Below, one piece after another: positions 1-8,162 of a DNA stretch of 43,554 bases (position 1 is its first letter; the number at the start of each line of letters is the position of its first letter). The stretch is from NCBI RefSeq assembly GCF_003287875.1, contig NZ_QMKK01000053.1, positions 1-43,554 on the forward strand, in the 5' to 3' direction. The DNA is from Martinezella tropici (lineage in GTDB: Bacteria > Pseudomonadota > Alphaproteobacteria > Rhizobiales > Rhizobiaceae). The notes beneath the pieces are model-generated. The model had not been told where the DNA came from. It ran no database searches and saw nothing but the letters and a program-made list of their open reading frames with translations. A program made the position numbers and the translations under genes.

Positions 1-1044
1 TAGAGCAGGTCCTGCGATCGATGAATCGATTGTGAAGTGACGCGGCGCGGCGAAGCTGATTCAACATCCACAGCAAAGAGGTGGATGATGGCACAAGCGC
101 TGAGCGATGATCTTCGATTACGGGTTTTGAAAGCGTCTGCGGCGGGCATGTCAGCACGACAAGCCGCAGCCCGGTTCGGAGTTGGAATTTCGACGGCGAT
201 CCGGTGGATCGCACGAGCAAAAGAGGGCGAGCCGACCTCCCGGCCACAAGGTTGGAGACGACCGTCGGCGCTCGATGCACACGAGGCGTTCGTTGTCGAA
301 CTGATCGAGGACCGTAGGGACATCACGCTCAATGAAATGGTCGAGCGTTTGTCCGTTGATCAACAGGTGAGGATCAGCCGGAGTGCGCTTGGTGCCTGGC
401 TGCGAGGCCGCGGATGGACGTTTAAAAAAACCGCACATGCACTGGAGCAAGACCGGTCGGATGTCCTGAAGCGTCGGCGCGTTTGGTTTGATGGTCAGCT
501 CGATCTCGATCCTGAACGACTGATATTTATAGATGAAACCGGCCTCTCGACGAAGATGGCCCGTCTACGCGGGCGTGCACTTCGAGGCGAGCGTTGCCGA
601 GCCGGTGTTCCGCACGGCCATTGGAAAACAACGACCTTTACCGGAGCATTGCGCCTCACGGGAATGACCGCACCGTTTGTCTACGATGGCGCCATGAACG
701 GTAACGTCTTCCTGGCCTACGTCGAGCAGGTGCTGGTTCCGACCCTTCAGGTCGGTGATGTCGTCGTCATGGACAACTTGCCGGCACACAAGACATCCGG
801 CGTGCGCGACGCCATTGAGCGTGCCGGTGCCAAACTCATGTTTCTCCCTCCCTATAGCCCTGACTTTAACCCCATCGAGAACGCATTCTCCAAACTGAAA
901 GCCATGTTGCGAGGTCGGGCAGAGCGAAAGATCGACGCCCTGTGGGACGCAGTTGGCGCCCTGCTACCCCGCTTCACTCCTGCAGAATGCGCGAATTACT
1001 TCAAGGCTGCTGGATATGACCCGGATTGAACAGGATCTGCTCTA
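1..1044 (+). mobile_element. IS630-family insertion sequence, apparently complete
   Basis: The element is bounded by 14-bp terminal inverted repeats at 1-14 (tagagcaggtcctg) and 1031-1044 (caggatctgctcta), which match at 13 of 14 positions. Both ends carry TA, the dinucleotide that IS630/Tc1-mariner elements duplicate on insertion. One transposase gene fills the interior. The left end coincides with the window edge, so sequence to its left cannot be seen. The family call comes from the transposase and the TA-flanked repeats. Confidence 0.88.
88..1029 (+). CDS. IS630-family transposase
   Basis: This is a DDE transposase that cuts and joins DNA for its own element. An N-terminal helix-turn-helix (SARQAAARFGVGISTAIRWI) is followed by a second DNA-binding region. 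The RNase-H-like core shows the family signatures: DETGLS with the first Asp, VVMDNLPAH with the second Asp, and FNPIENAFSKLK with the catalytic Glu, so the active site looks intact. About 313 residues is normal for a single-frame IS630 transposase. The start is the ATG at 88 (or 85), behind an AAAGAGG ribosome-binding site at about 75-81. An upstream extension to 37 would run close to the terminal repeat and lacks such a site. No frameshift is seen, so the element may be active. Confidence 0.93.
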   Translation: MAQALSDDLRLRVLKASAAGMSARQAAARFGVGISTAIRWIARAKEGEPTSRPQGWRRPSALDAHEAFVVELIEDRRDITLNEMVERLSVDQQVRISRSALGAWLRGRGWTFKKTAHALEQDRSDVLKRRRVWFDGQLDLDPERLIFIDETGLSTKMARLRGRALRGERCRAGVPHGHWKTTTFTGALRLTGMTAPFVYDGAMNGNVFLAYVEQVLVPTLQVGDVVVMDNLPAHKTSGVRDAIERAGAKLMFLPPYSPDFNPIENAFSKLKAMLRGRAERKIDALWDAVGALLPRFTPAECANYFKAAGYDPD

Positions 1045-1048
1045 GGGA

Positions 1049-1138
1049 AAGATCGGGATCATCGACGGCGCCGTCCGGCTCGGCGGAACGATCGCCGGTT
1101 CCTTGATCAAGGCGTCGCGGTTTGCGAAAGCCATCTGA
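1049..1138 (+). pseudogene. possible C-terminal remnant of a gene cut by the IS630 insertion
   Basis: Directly to the right of the IS end, one plus-strand frame reads about 29 codons (KIGIIDGAVRLGGTIAGSL, then IKASRFAKAI) and stops with TGA at 1136-1138. This is five bases before the end of the converging GGDEF-EAL gene. Most codons end in G or C, like the real genes nearby. The frame cannot be followed leftwards because a TAG lies at the IS border. I read it as the tail of a host gene whose upstream part lies left of the IS. The family is not recognised, and a short chance frame is possible. Confidence 0.35.
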
Positions 1139-1142
1139 TTTC

Positions 1143-3527
1143 TCAATTGGTCGCGAGTAATTTTTCGTGACTCCGAGGGTTCTCGAAGCAATCGAGCTCT
1201 TGAAGCGGAAGCGGCTTGGAGAACAGATAGCCTTGGAGATCCGTACAGCCCAATGCCGCCAAAAAATCACGCTGATATTCTGTTTCGACCCCTTCCGCCG
1301 TTGTCGAAATACCGAGACTGTTGCTCAGCGAGATGATGGCGCCGACAATGGCTGCCCCATTGGCTTTTGTGCCGAGGAGCGAGACGAACGAGCGATCAAT
1401 CTTGATCCGATCGATGTCAAAACGCGTCAAATGGCTGAGACAGGAATAGCCGGTTCCGAAATCATCGAGGGAAATTTGAACACCCTGGCTGCGTAGGGAT
1501 TTCAGCACCGCATAGATGTCCGCATAATCCTCGATGAGCGAGGTTTCGGTAAGCTCGAGCTCAAGTCGCGACGGCAGTAATCCAGTCTCTTGAAGAACGG
1601 CGCTTACTTCCTCGACGAAATTGGGCCTCCTTAGCTGAGATGGAGACACGTTGACGGCGACAAACGTGTTCTCGGGCCAGTTGCAGGCGGCCGTGCAGGC
1701 TTCGCGCAAGACCCAGAATCCAAGTGCGTCGATAAGCCCGCCTTCTTCGGCTGCGGGGATGAAGCTTGCAGGCGTCAAAAGCCCACGCTGGCTATGATTC
1801 CAGCGCACGAGCGCCTCGGCGCCCGACACGGCATATCCTTTGCCCGCCTGATAAACCGGTTGGTAATAAACTTCCAGCGACCCGAAGTCGGCTCGGTCAG
1901 CCGGCAGCTCGCGCGCCTCACCAACGCCGGACAAGACGCGAACTTTGGCCAAAACCTCACGCAATTCGTTTTTAAGAATGTCGCGGGCGTTTCTGCCGCC
2001 GTCCATGGAGGGCGAATAAACCAGCCACCGCCCCCTGCCGCTTATCTTTGCCTCGTACAGCGCGGCATCGGCATAACGCATGATGTCATCCGCATTGCGC
2101 CCGGCGTCGGGCACGATCGCCACGCCGATCGAGCAGCCAACCCGGGCAACCGCCTCACCCTTCAAGAGGGGAAACGGCTTGCTAAGTTCCGCAACGATCG
2201 CTTCGCAAATTCCCGGCAGCGTTTGATCGTGGTCTTTGACATCGCGCAGAAGCAGGGCAAATTCATCTCCTCCGAGCCGGGCTAAAGTATCTCGTGAGCG
2301 AAGGAGCGAACGGATCCGCTCCGCCGCCATCCTGATGAGTTCGTCGCCCGCGGCGTGACCGAATGTGTCGTTCACGGTTTTGAACCGGTCCAGGTCAAGA
2401 AGCGCGATTGCCGATCGCTCTGAAGAGTTTTCCAATTCGGCCAGGCACTCGTCGAACCTGATCGCAAACATCGCACGATTGGGCAGATCGGTAAGCACAT
2501 CGTGGAGGGCAAGCTGTCTTGCGTGGAACTCGCTTTTCTTCAATTCACCGAGACTGCTTCGCAGGCGGAGAAGCAAGACCGTGAAGAGAAGCGCCATCAT
2601 CAACGCTGCTATCGAAAGGGCCGGCATCAATCTGCCGATCACCCTTGATCCCGGAAGGTCGGGCCGCCATACGATAAAGCCAATCGGTTCGCCGTTTGTC
2701 GTATCGTCGATCTGAAACGCAACTTCGTCACCGTCTGCATCGGCGGTGCGTGCGAAGCGCGCGCCATTCAGCCCTTGTTCACGGCTCAATTCGTCCAGCG
2801 CAGCTCCATCAAGGAACCGCACGACGATCAGGAATTGCCACAACGACTGCCCTTGTCTCTCGTGTGGTTCCTTGATGGCTGCAATGCCGACGATCGTTGG
2901 CCGACCTTCCAGGCGGAGCAAACTGGCCAATCCGCGGTGAACCGGCACCGAACTCCCGGCGGGATTGTCCGATGACCCAGGCAAATGTCCGGTGAATGTC
3001 ATGTCTTGGTGTGCGGCGGCGCCAGCCTCGCGAAGAAGTGGCAAAAGAAGAGGCTTCATCCACCGATAGCGCTTTTCCGTTTTGCCATCCGCCATCATGA
3101 CCAGTTCGCCATGTTCATCCACGACGAAAGCCTGGTCGTAGCCGAAGACGGATGTTGCCGTCTGGCTGACCGCACTCCCGGCCGCCGTCGTCAAGACAGT
3201 ATTGAAGGCAGACGAGACCGTGGAAGTGCCGGAGGCCGAATAAGCGCGGTTTGCGGCAATATAACCGTTGCCGACTTGTCCGATGACCCGTGCTACCTGA
3301 TCGACCTGCTCTCGCAGGCGCGCATTGACGAGCAGCCGCTGTCGATCGAGAGCGGCAGCGTCGCTTTCAGTTCCCGCCCACAGCGCCGAAAGCACGACAA
3401 GCCCAATCGCTCCCAGGCCACTGGCGGCGATCAGAAACAGAATCCTCCCAGAAGTCATCCAGGACTGTTGAAACGACTTCGGGTTGGAGGAACGGACAAT
3501 GTGCAAGCGCAGATCCCCAAACACCAC
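1143..3527 (-). CDS. membrane-anchored GGDEF-EAL cyclic-di-GMP synthase/phosphodiesterase
   Basis: This predicted inner-membrane enzyme makes and/or degrades the second messenger c-di-GMP. One membrane helix (about residues 27-50) and a second (about 300-320) enclose a periplasmic sensor of some 250 residues. Its FGYDQAFVVDEHGELVM stretch resembles CHASE4-type sensors. The cytoplasmic part has a GGDEF domain with the exact motif at 419-423 and an inhibitory-site RxxD at 410-413. The EAL domain has EAL at 571-573, NVS near 626, ELTE, DDFGTGYS, IKID, EGVE and QGY. Both active sites therefore look intact, and the protein may be bifunctional. The 794-residue length is usual. The start could also be Met24, just before the first helix. 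The gene is transcribed away from the binding-protein gene at 3655. Confidence 0.93.
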   Translation of the reverse strand: MVFGDLRLHIVRSSNPKSFQQSWMTSGRILFLIAASGLGAIGLVVLSALWAGTESDAAALDRQRLLVNARLREQVDQVARVIGQVGNGYIAANRAYSASGTSTVSSAFNTVLTTAAGSAVSQTATSVFGYDQAFVVDEHGELVMMADGKTEKRYRWMKPLLLPLLREAGAAAHQDMTFTGHLPGSSDNPAGSSVPVHRGLASLLRLEGRPTIVGIAAIKEPHERQGQSLWQFLIVVRFLDGAALDELSREQGLNGARFARTADADGDEVAFQIDDTTNGEPIGFIVWRPDLPGSRVIGRLMPALSIAALMMALLFTVLLLRLRSSLGELKKSEFHARQLALHDVLTDLPNRAMFAIRFDECLAELENSSERSAIALLDLDRFKTVNDTFGHAAGDELIRMAAERIRSLLRSRDTLARLGGDEFALLLRDVKDHDQTLPGICEAIVAELSKPFPLLKGEAVARVGCSIGVAIVPDAGRNADDIMRYADAALYEAKISGRGRWLVYSPSMDGGRNARDILKNELREVLAKVRVLSGVGEARELPADRADFGSLEVYYQPVYQAGKGYAVSGAEALVRWNHSQRGLLTPASFIPAAEEGGLIDALGFWVLREACTAACNWPENTFVAVNVSPSQLRRPNFVEEVSAVLQETGLLPSRLELELTETSLIEDYADIYAVLKSLRSQGVQISLDDFGTGYSCLSHLTRFDIDRIKIDRSFVSLLGTKANGAAIVGAIISLSNSLGISTTAEGVETEYQRDFLAALGCTDLQGYLFSKPLPLQELDCFENPRSHEKLLATN

Positions 3528-3654
3528 TGGACTAGGGCGTCATCATCAAATCAAAACCACGGCCAGAATAGATCTAACAAAGAAGCGTTCACGTAGAATT
3601 AAAAACAACTGCGTATTATCTGCGCGATCAACCACTTATTGAGGGTTCTCTACT

Positions 3655-4461
3655 ATGTCGCGCCCATCGGTTAAGACTATATTGCGCAGAAGGTTAGTAG
3701 CAGGCGGCATAGGTCTCCTTTTGACCGCAACCTTGCCTTTTCAAGTGGGTGCGCAAGAGCGCATGCCGATGCGAATAGCCGTCGAAGGCGCGTTTCCACC
3801 TTTTAATTATCTCGATGCAAATAATAAGCTCCAAGGCTTTGACATCGATATTGCCAATGCCGTCTGCGAGATTGGCAAATTCGAATGCCAATTTATCATC
3901 GAGAAGTGGGATGACATGATCCCCGATCTCGTTGCCGGGAAATACGACGCGATTATCTCGTCCATGTCGATGAGCGCCGAACGGCGCCAGAAGGTTGCCT
4001 TCACGGAAAGATACTACAGCAGCCCGTCGGTGTTCATCGTGCGAAAAGATTCGCCGATCAAAGACGTAAGCCCCGCCGCGCTTGGCGGCAAAAACCTTGG
4101 TGTAACATCGTCAACAGCCCAGGAATCCTTTGCCAACAATCTTTATCCGCAAATGCGCAAGACGGTTTTTCGGTCGTCACCCGAATTGTACAAGGGACTG
4201 GCGGATGGAAGCGTCGACGTTATTCTGGAAGATAAACTTGCCATTTACGACTGGATTGCGAACACAAAGGCGGGAAGCTGCTGCGAGTTCAGGGGACCTG
4301 ATCTGGTCGACGTGACATATTTCGGCGACGGTTCCGGGATCGCAGTACGGTTGGATGATAGCGAGCGGCTTGCACGCCTGAATGCGGCGCTGAAGTCCAT
4401 CAAGGCGGACGGAACCTATGACATGATCAACGCCAAATATTTTCCCTTCAGCATTCAATAG
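3655..4461 (+). CDS. orphan periplasmic amino-acid-type solute-binding protein (SBP family 3)
   Basis: This is a predicted exported binding protein of the HisJ/ArgT/GlnH class (bac_luciferase-unrelated SBP_bac_3 fold). It has a signal peptide (about residues 1-33, ending near VGAQE). The mature start IAVEGAFPPFNYLD and the GFDIDIANAVCE stretch form the usual ligand site, followed by DAIISSMSMSAERRQKVAFT. It is 268 residues long, typical for the family. Cys pairs occur at AVCEIGKFEC and at SCC near the C-terminus. No permease or ATPase gene is adjacent, so it must share a transporter encoded elsewhere or act as a sensor partner. It is divergent from the c-di-GMP enzyme with about 130 bp between them. 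Lysine/arginine/ornithine-type substrates are likely from the family but not shown. Confidence 0.88.
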   Translation: MSRPSVKTILRRRLVAGGIGLLLTATLPFQVGAQERMPMRIAVEGAFPPFNYLDANNKLQGFDIDIANAVCEIGKFECQFIIEKWDDMIPDLVAGKYDAIISSMSMSAERRQKVAFTERYYSSPSVFIVRKDSPIKDVSPAALGGKNLGVTSSTAQESFANNLYPQMRKTVFRSSPELYKGLADGSVDVILEDKLAIYDWIANTKAGSCCEFRGPDLVDVTYFGDGSGIAVRLDDSERLARLNAALKSIKADGTYDMINAKYFPFSIQ

Positions 4462-4807
4462 CAGCGCAAGCGAATTGCGGAATTGCGATCGGGTCGGCTA
4501 ACGGTCGAAGGCGACGTGCCGGACGCGCGATTTTCGCCGCTTAGCCTTAACACGGTAATTAATAAATTTCCGCACGTCATTTTTTATTGTGACATGAAGG
4601 CGAAAAGAAATTACCTGGAATTTGCGCCTACGGTTGCGCTTCTTTCCTTGGAGACGCATAACGATCACCGGAGCAATTCCAGGAAAAGTGCTGCGCGATT
4701 TTCCGTCCGGAATTGCGAGACGACAAAAGATGGAGCGGTTCAGAGATTCCGTGAAAAGCTGAACCGCTCTGCTGGATCGAGATGATTGGAAAAACGGTCG
4801 GCTTTTG
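4462..4807. other. intergenic region carrying a RIME-like repeat
   Basis: This 346-bp gap separates the binding-protein gene from the LacI-type regulator. The first 200 bp are AT-richer and hold no supported gene. The second half is the palindromic repeat listed at 4671-4770. No clear factor-independent terminator was found. Confidence 0.6.
4671..4770. repeat. RIME1-like intergenic mosaic element, two palindromes
   Basis: This element of about 100 bp is made of two imperfect palindromes. The first (4671-4716) runs from gagcaattccaggaaaag to ttttccgtccggaattgc. The second (about 4732-4770) pairs gagcggttca with tgaaccgctct around gtgaaaagc. The first palindrome recurs at 32279-32350. The size and double-palindrome plan match the rhizobial RIME1 family of dispersed intergenic repeats. 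RNA from either strand could fold into two stem-loops. Confidence 0.8.
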
Positions 4808-5842
4808 ATGGAAAAATTGACGCATAGGACGATGGAGGATTTCGCAAAGTCCTGCGGCGTCTCTCGCCCGACCCTTTCCAAGTATTTTGATGACCCGACC
4901 AGCGTGAAACCGACGACACGGGCGCTGATCGAGGCGGCGCTTCGCTCGTCGGATTACCAGCCGAATCTGTATGCACGGAATCTCAATCGCAAGCGGACCC
5001 GCAATGTCGGCATTCTGGTGCCCGCCCTCACCGACCCCTTTTATGCCGAGATGGTCAATCGACTGGAATTGCGGCTGCGCAATGAAGGCTATTGGCCGAT
5101 CGTGTTCTCGTCGCACGGATTGCCGGAGCTGGAAGCAGAAGCGGTCAACACAATGTTGTCGCTGAAGGTGGCAGGGGCGCTTGTCGCACCGCTGGGGCGG
5201 AAATCCGATCCGCGCACCTTTGAAAAACTCGCGCAGAACCTGCCCATCGTTTACTTCGACACTTACATCGAAGGGAACACGCCGTTCATCGGCAACGACA
5301 ACTACCAGAGCGTGGCGACGATCGTGGAATATCTCTGCCGATCCGGTGAGGCGCCGGCCTATTTCGACATTCCGCATGTCAATCATAACTCACCGGAGAG
5401 GCTGGCAGGTTATATCGCCACGATGGAGGCCGCAGGCTACGAGCCGCTGGTGATAGAGACCAACGCCGCCTACACGTGGGAATTCGAACGCATCGGATAC
5501 GAGCAGATGGACAGCCTGCTCCAGGCAAGGGCTCTGCCACGCAAGACCATCCTGTGTGCGAACGATCGTCTCGCCTTCGGGGTCATGTCGGCAGCCTTCG
5601 CGCATCGATTGAAGGTTGGGCGGAAAAAGGGAGACGATCTGCGTGTCGCCGCCCATGACGATCATCCCTTGAGCCGCTATACCTGCCCGCCATTGACGAC
5701 CATGGCACAGGATTTCGCCGCGATGACCGCAAACAGTGTCGATGCGTTGCTGACGCTGCTGGGTGACATGGATGTCCCGGTGCGGACAATCACGCACAAG
5801 GTCACGCTGGCCGGCACATTGGTCATGCGGCAATCGGCCTGA
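4808..5842 (+). CDS. LacI-family transcriptional regulator
   Basis: This is a DNA-binding repressor or activator with a sugar-sensing domain. The N-terminal helix-turn-helix (MEDFAKSCGVSRPTLSKYF, about residues 8-27) and hinge (YQPNLYARNLNRKRTRNVGI) lead into a periplasmic-binding-protein-like effector domain (VPALTDPFYAEMV, then LCANDRLAFGVM). At 344 residues it is normal length. The ATG at 4808 is used; a TTG at 4805 in the same frame is unlikely. The hinge lacks the usual N-terminal VSxxTVSR form and instead reads VSRPTLSKYF, a common variant. It sits next to a sugar transport and catabolism region and probably controls it, with a candidate operator at 8080-8093. Only position supports that link. 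Confidence 0.9.
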   Translation: MEKLTHRTMEDFAKSCGVSRPTLSKYFDDPTSVKPTTRALIEAALRSSDYQPNLYARNLNRKRTRNVGILVPALTDPFYAEMVNRLELRLRNEGYWPIVFSSHGLPELEAEAVNTMLSLKVAGALVAPLGRKSDPRTFEKLAQNLPIVYFDTYIEGNTPFIGNDNYQSVATIVEYLCRSGEAPAYFDIPHVNHNSPERLAGYIATMEAAGYEPLVIETNAAYTWEFERIGYEQMDSLLQARALPRKTILCANDRLAFGVMSAAFAHRLKVGRKKGDDLRVAAHDDHPLSRYTCPPLTTMAQDFAAMTANSVDALLTLLGDMDVPVRTITHKVTLAGTLVMRQSA

Positions 5843-5863
5843 AGCCTACTGTCACCGTTTAAT

Positions 5864-6814
5864 CTAGTTCGCGCGTCCCTCGAAGGAACGCCAAGTCGTC
5901 ACGGCCTCTTCTATGGCCTGCCGAGCCTCGACCGCATATTTTCCCATCGAGACGAAGCCGTGGATCTGTCCCTGCCAGTGCCGATGCACAATTCGCGTCC
6001 CATCTTGCCGCAGCCGCTCGGCATAGGCGATGCCTTCGTCGGCCAGGATGTCGTGTCCGGCGGTGATGACGAAGGCCGGAGCCACCCCCTCGAGGATCTC
6101 GGCCTTTAATGGCGACACCCGCCAGTCGGCAATATCGGCCGCCGTGCGGACATAGTGATCGCGAAACCATCTCATCGTCGAGGTGGTCAAGCCGAAACCT
6201 TCGGCATAGCGGCGATAACTGTCGGCCGTCTGCGCGGCGTCGGTGTTGGGATAGATGAGCAGCTGCGCCGCAAGTGGCGGAGCGTCGCCGATGCGCGACA
6301 TCAATGCGAGCACCGCGGCAAGATTGCCGCCGGCGCTGTCGCCGGCCACGGCAATTCGTTCGGGATCGATGCCGAGATCAGCGGCGGATTGTGCCGCGAA
6401 CGCCAATGTCGCAACGCAATCAGTCAATCCCGCGGGAAACTTGTGTTCCGGCGCCAGCCGGTAGTCCGGGCAGATCACGGTACATTCGGCAAGATTGGCG
6501 AACCATCGGCAAATTTCGTCATGAGATTCGAGATTGCCGATCACCCAGCCGCCGCCATGCAAGTAGACAAGACCACGACCATCCTTTGAAGGCGCGCCGA
6601 TGCCACGATAGATGCGCAGCGTGATCGGGCCATTCGGACCGACGATCTGGCGATCCTGCACCGAGGCCACCTCCTCCCTTGTGCCTTGGAGCGTCGGGCA
6701 ATTGGCATCATAGTCGATGCGGGCCTGTTGAACCGTACCGGTTTCAAAAGGCCGGCCGCTTGACGGATCGGTTATGGCGAGAATGCGTCGGGCGCTCTCA
6801 TCCAGCTGTTCCAT
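5864..6814 (-). CDS. alpha/beta hydrolase, hormone-sensitive-lipase (esterase) family
   Basis: This is a predicted cytoplasmic carboxylesterase. The HSL-family oxyanion signature YLHGGGWVIGN (about residues 83-93) is followed by the nucleophile elbow GDSAGGNLA. The acid and base residues fit AGHDILADEG and HGFVSMG near the C-terminus. At 316 residues it is full length. It is transcribed in the same direction as the dehydrogenase at 6838-7986, 23 bp downstream of it, so the two form a short operon. An ester-bearing sugar or acylated glycoside is a reasonable substrate given the neighbours, but nothing in the sequence fixes it. Confidence 0.87.
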   Translation of the reverse strand: MEQLDESARRILAITDPSSGRPFETGTVQQARIDYDANCPTLQGTREEVASVQDRQIVGPNGPITLRIYRGIGAPSKDGRGLVYLHGGGWVIGNLESHDEICRWFANLAECTVICPDYRLAPEHKFPAGLTDCVATLAFAAQSAADLGIDPERIAVAGDSAGGNLAAVLALMSRIGDAPPLAAQLLIYPNTDAAQTADSYRRYAEGFGLTTSTMRWFRDHYVRTAADIADWRVSPLKAEILEGVAPAFVITAGHDILADEGIAYAERLRQDGTRIVHRHWQGQIHGFVSMGKYAVEARQAIEEAVTTWRSFEGRAN

Positions 6815-6837
6815 TGGATTGCTCCCCTCTGCGGCAA

Positions 6838-7986
6838 TCAGGCGAGAAGGCTGCGTGCTTCATCCTCGCCAAGACGCCGTGGCGGGACCAGCTTTGTGTC
6901 GATGCTGACAGACTGCCTGCTTTCGCCGGATAAGAGAATAGCCTCCATGATTTCAAGGACGTGAAGCGCCAGCTCCCCCGAGGCTCGCGGCTGCCTGCCC
7001 TCCTCGAGCGCCCGCGCCAGGTCGGCGACACCGAGCATGCGGTAGTTGGCGCGGTCCGGTGCATCGAATGGCCAGTTCCTCGCGCCGTAAAGCTCGCCGT
7101 CGCTTTCGAAATCACGCCAATCGTCGCCACGCTCGGACAGCGACACGGTTCCGCCGAACGTGTCCGGGTCGGGCAAGCGCAACGAGCCTTCGGTACCGTG
7201 CAGCTCGATCGGATGATTGGAGTGGCGAAAGACGTCCCAGGAGGCGCCGAAATTCACGGTCGCGCCGGATTGGAATTCCAGAAGCGACAGGATGTTTGTG
7301 GGAGTGCCGACCTTGAAGCGCGTATTCTTGAATGGGCCGTCGGCGGTGATCAGGCGCTCTTCCTGGCCCTTCGTCGCCATTGCCATGACCCGCACGACCG
7401 GACCGAGCAGGTTCACCATCATCGTCAGATAATAGGGACCCATGTCGAAGACCGGGCCGCCGCCCGGCTGATAGTAGAATTGCGGATTGGGGTGCCAGTG
7501 CTCCATGCCGCGCCCCATCATGAAGGCAGTGCCGCTGACCGGGCGGCCGATCGCGCCTTCATCCATCAGGTGCCGCGCCCGACGACCGGCCGCGCCCAGA
7601 AACGTATCGGGCGCAGACCCCAGCTGCAATCCGCGCCGCCTGGCCTCCGCCACGAGAATCCGTCCATCGGCCGCCGATGTTGCCAGCGGCTTTTCCGTGA
7701 AGACGTGCTTGCCGGCCGATAAGGCCGACATGGTGACGTCGAAATGGACGGCTGGAACGGTGAGGTTCAGTACGAGATCGACTTCGGGATCGGCCAGCAA
7801 TTGGTCGACGCTGAGCGCGCGAATGCCATATTCGCGCGCACGCAACACGGCCGCATCCGCGGATATATCGGCGCAGGCGCGCAATTCCACACCGGCAAAC
7901 AGCGCTGCATTGCGCAGATAGGTCATCGAGATGTTACCGCAGCCGATGACGCCTATGCCGAGCTTAGCTTTTGAATTACCAGCCAT
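6838..7986 (-). CDS. Gfo/Idh/MocA-family NAD(P)-dependent sugar oxidoreductase
   Basis: This is a dehydrogenase or reductase of sugars and cyclitols. The Rossmann fold opens with IGVIGCGNISMTYLRNA. The catalytic-lysine motif is EKPLATS, and the C-terminal substrate domain has GPVFDMGPYYLTMMVNLLG. The start is placed at 7986 (MAGNSKAK), because a GAGGAT ribosome-binding site lies just upstream; a longer reading to 8013 would bury that site. It is about 382 residues, usual for the family. The gene is divergent from the transport operon that begins at 8163 and leads a two-gene unit with the esterase. A second, distinct family member lies at 12112-13188. Confidence 0.9.
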   Translation of the reverse strand: MAGNSKAKLGIGVIGCGNISMTYLRNAALFAGVELRACADISADAAVLRAREYGIRALSVDQLLADPEVDLVLNLTVPAVHFDVTMSALSAGKHVFTEKPLATSAADGRILVAEARRRGLQLGSAPDTFLGAAGRRARHLMDEGAIGRPVSGTAFMMGRGMEHWHPNPQFYYQPGGGPVFDMGPYYLTMMVNLLGPVVRVMAMATKGQEERLITADGPFKNTRFKVGTPTNILSLLEFQSGATVNFGASWDVFRHSNHPIELHGTEGSLRLPDPDTFGGTVSLSERGDDWRDFESDGELYGARNWPFDAPDRANYRMLGVADLARALEEGRQPRASGELALHVLEIMEAILLSGESRQSVSIDTKLVPPRRLGEDEARSLLA

Positions 7987-8079
7987 ATTACCCAATCCTC
8001 CCTGATCTGCCACATCTGTTCGCCGCGCCTCGGCGCATCCGAACGATGACTCCCGGAATGATTTAAAGCATCTTATTTC

Positions 8080-8093
8080 TTGACGCGCGACAA
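8080..8093. promoter_or_regulatory. candidate operator in the divergent sugar-operon promoter region
   Basis: In the 176-bp divergent intergenic region, ttgacgcgcgacaa is symmetric at 12 of 14 positions around a central CG. LacI-family sites are usually 14-20 bp palindromes with central CG. It lies about 70 bp before the plus-strand operon start, beside an AT-rich stretch (8094-8108) that could hold a -10 box. Assignment to the LacI-type protein at 4808 is inference. Confidence 0.35.
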
Positions 8094-8162
8094 ATTTTTA
8101 TAAAACATATGCGAATACTGGCGCGGAGGTTTGGAGATCGCCAGTCTTCCTGGGAGGGAAAC

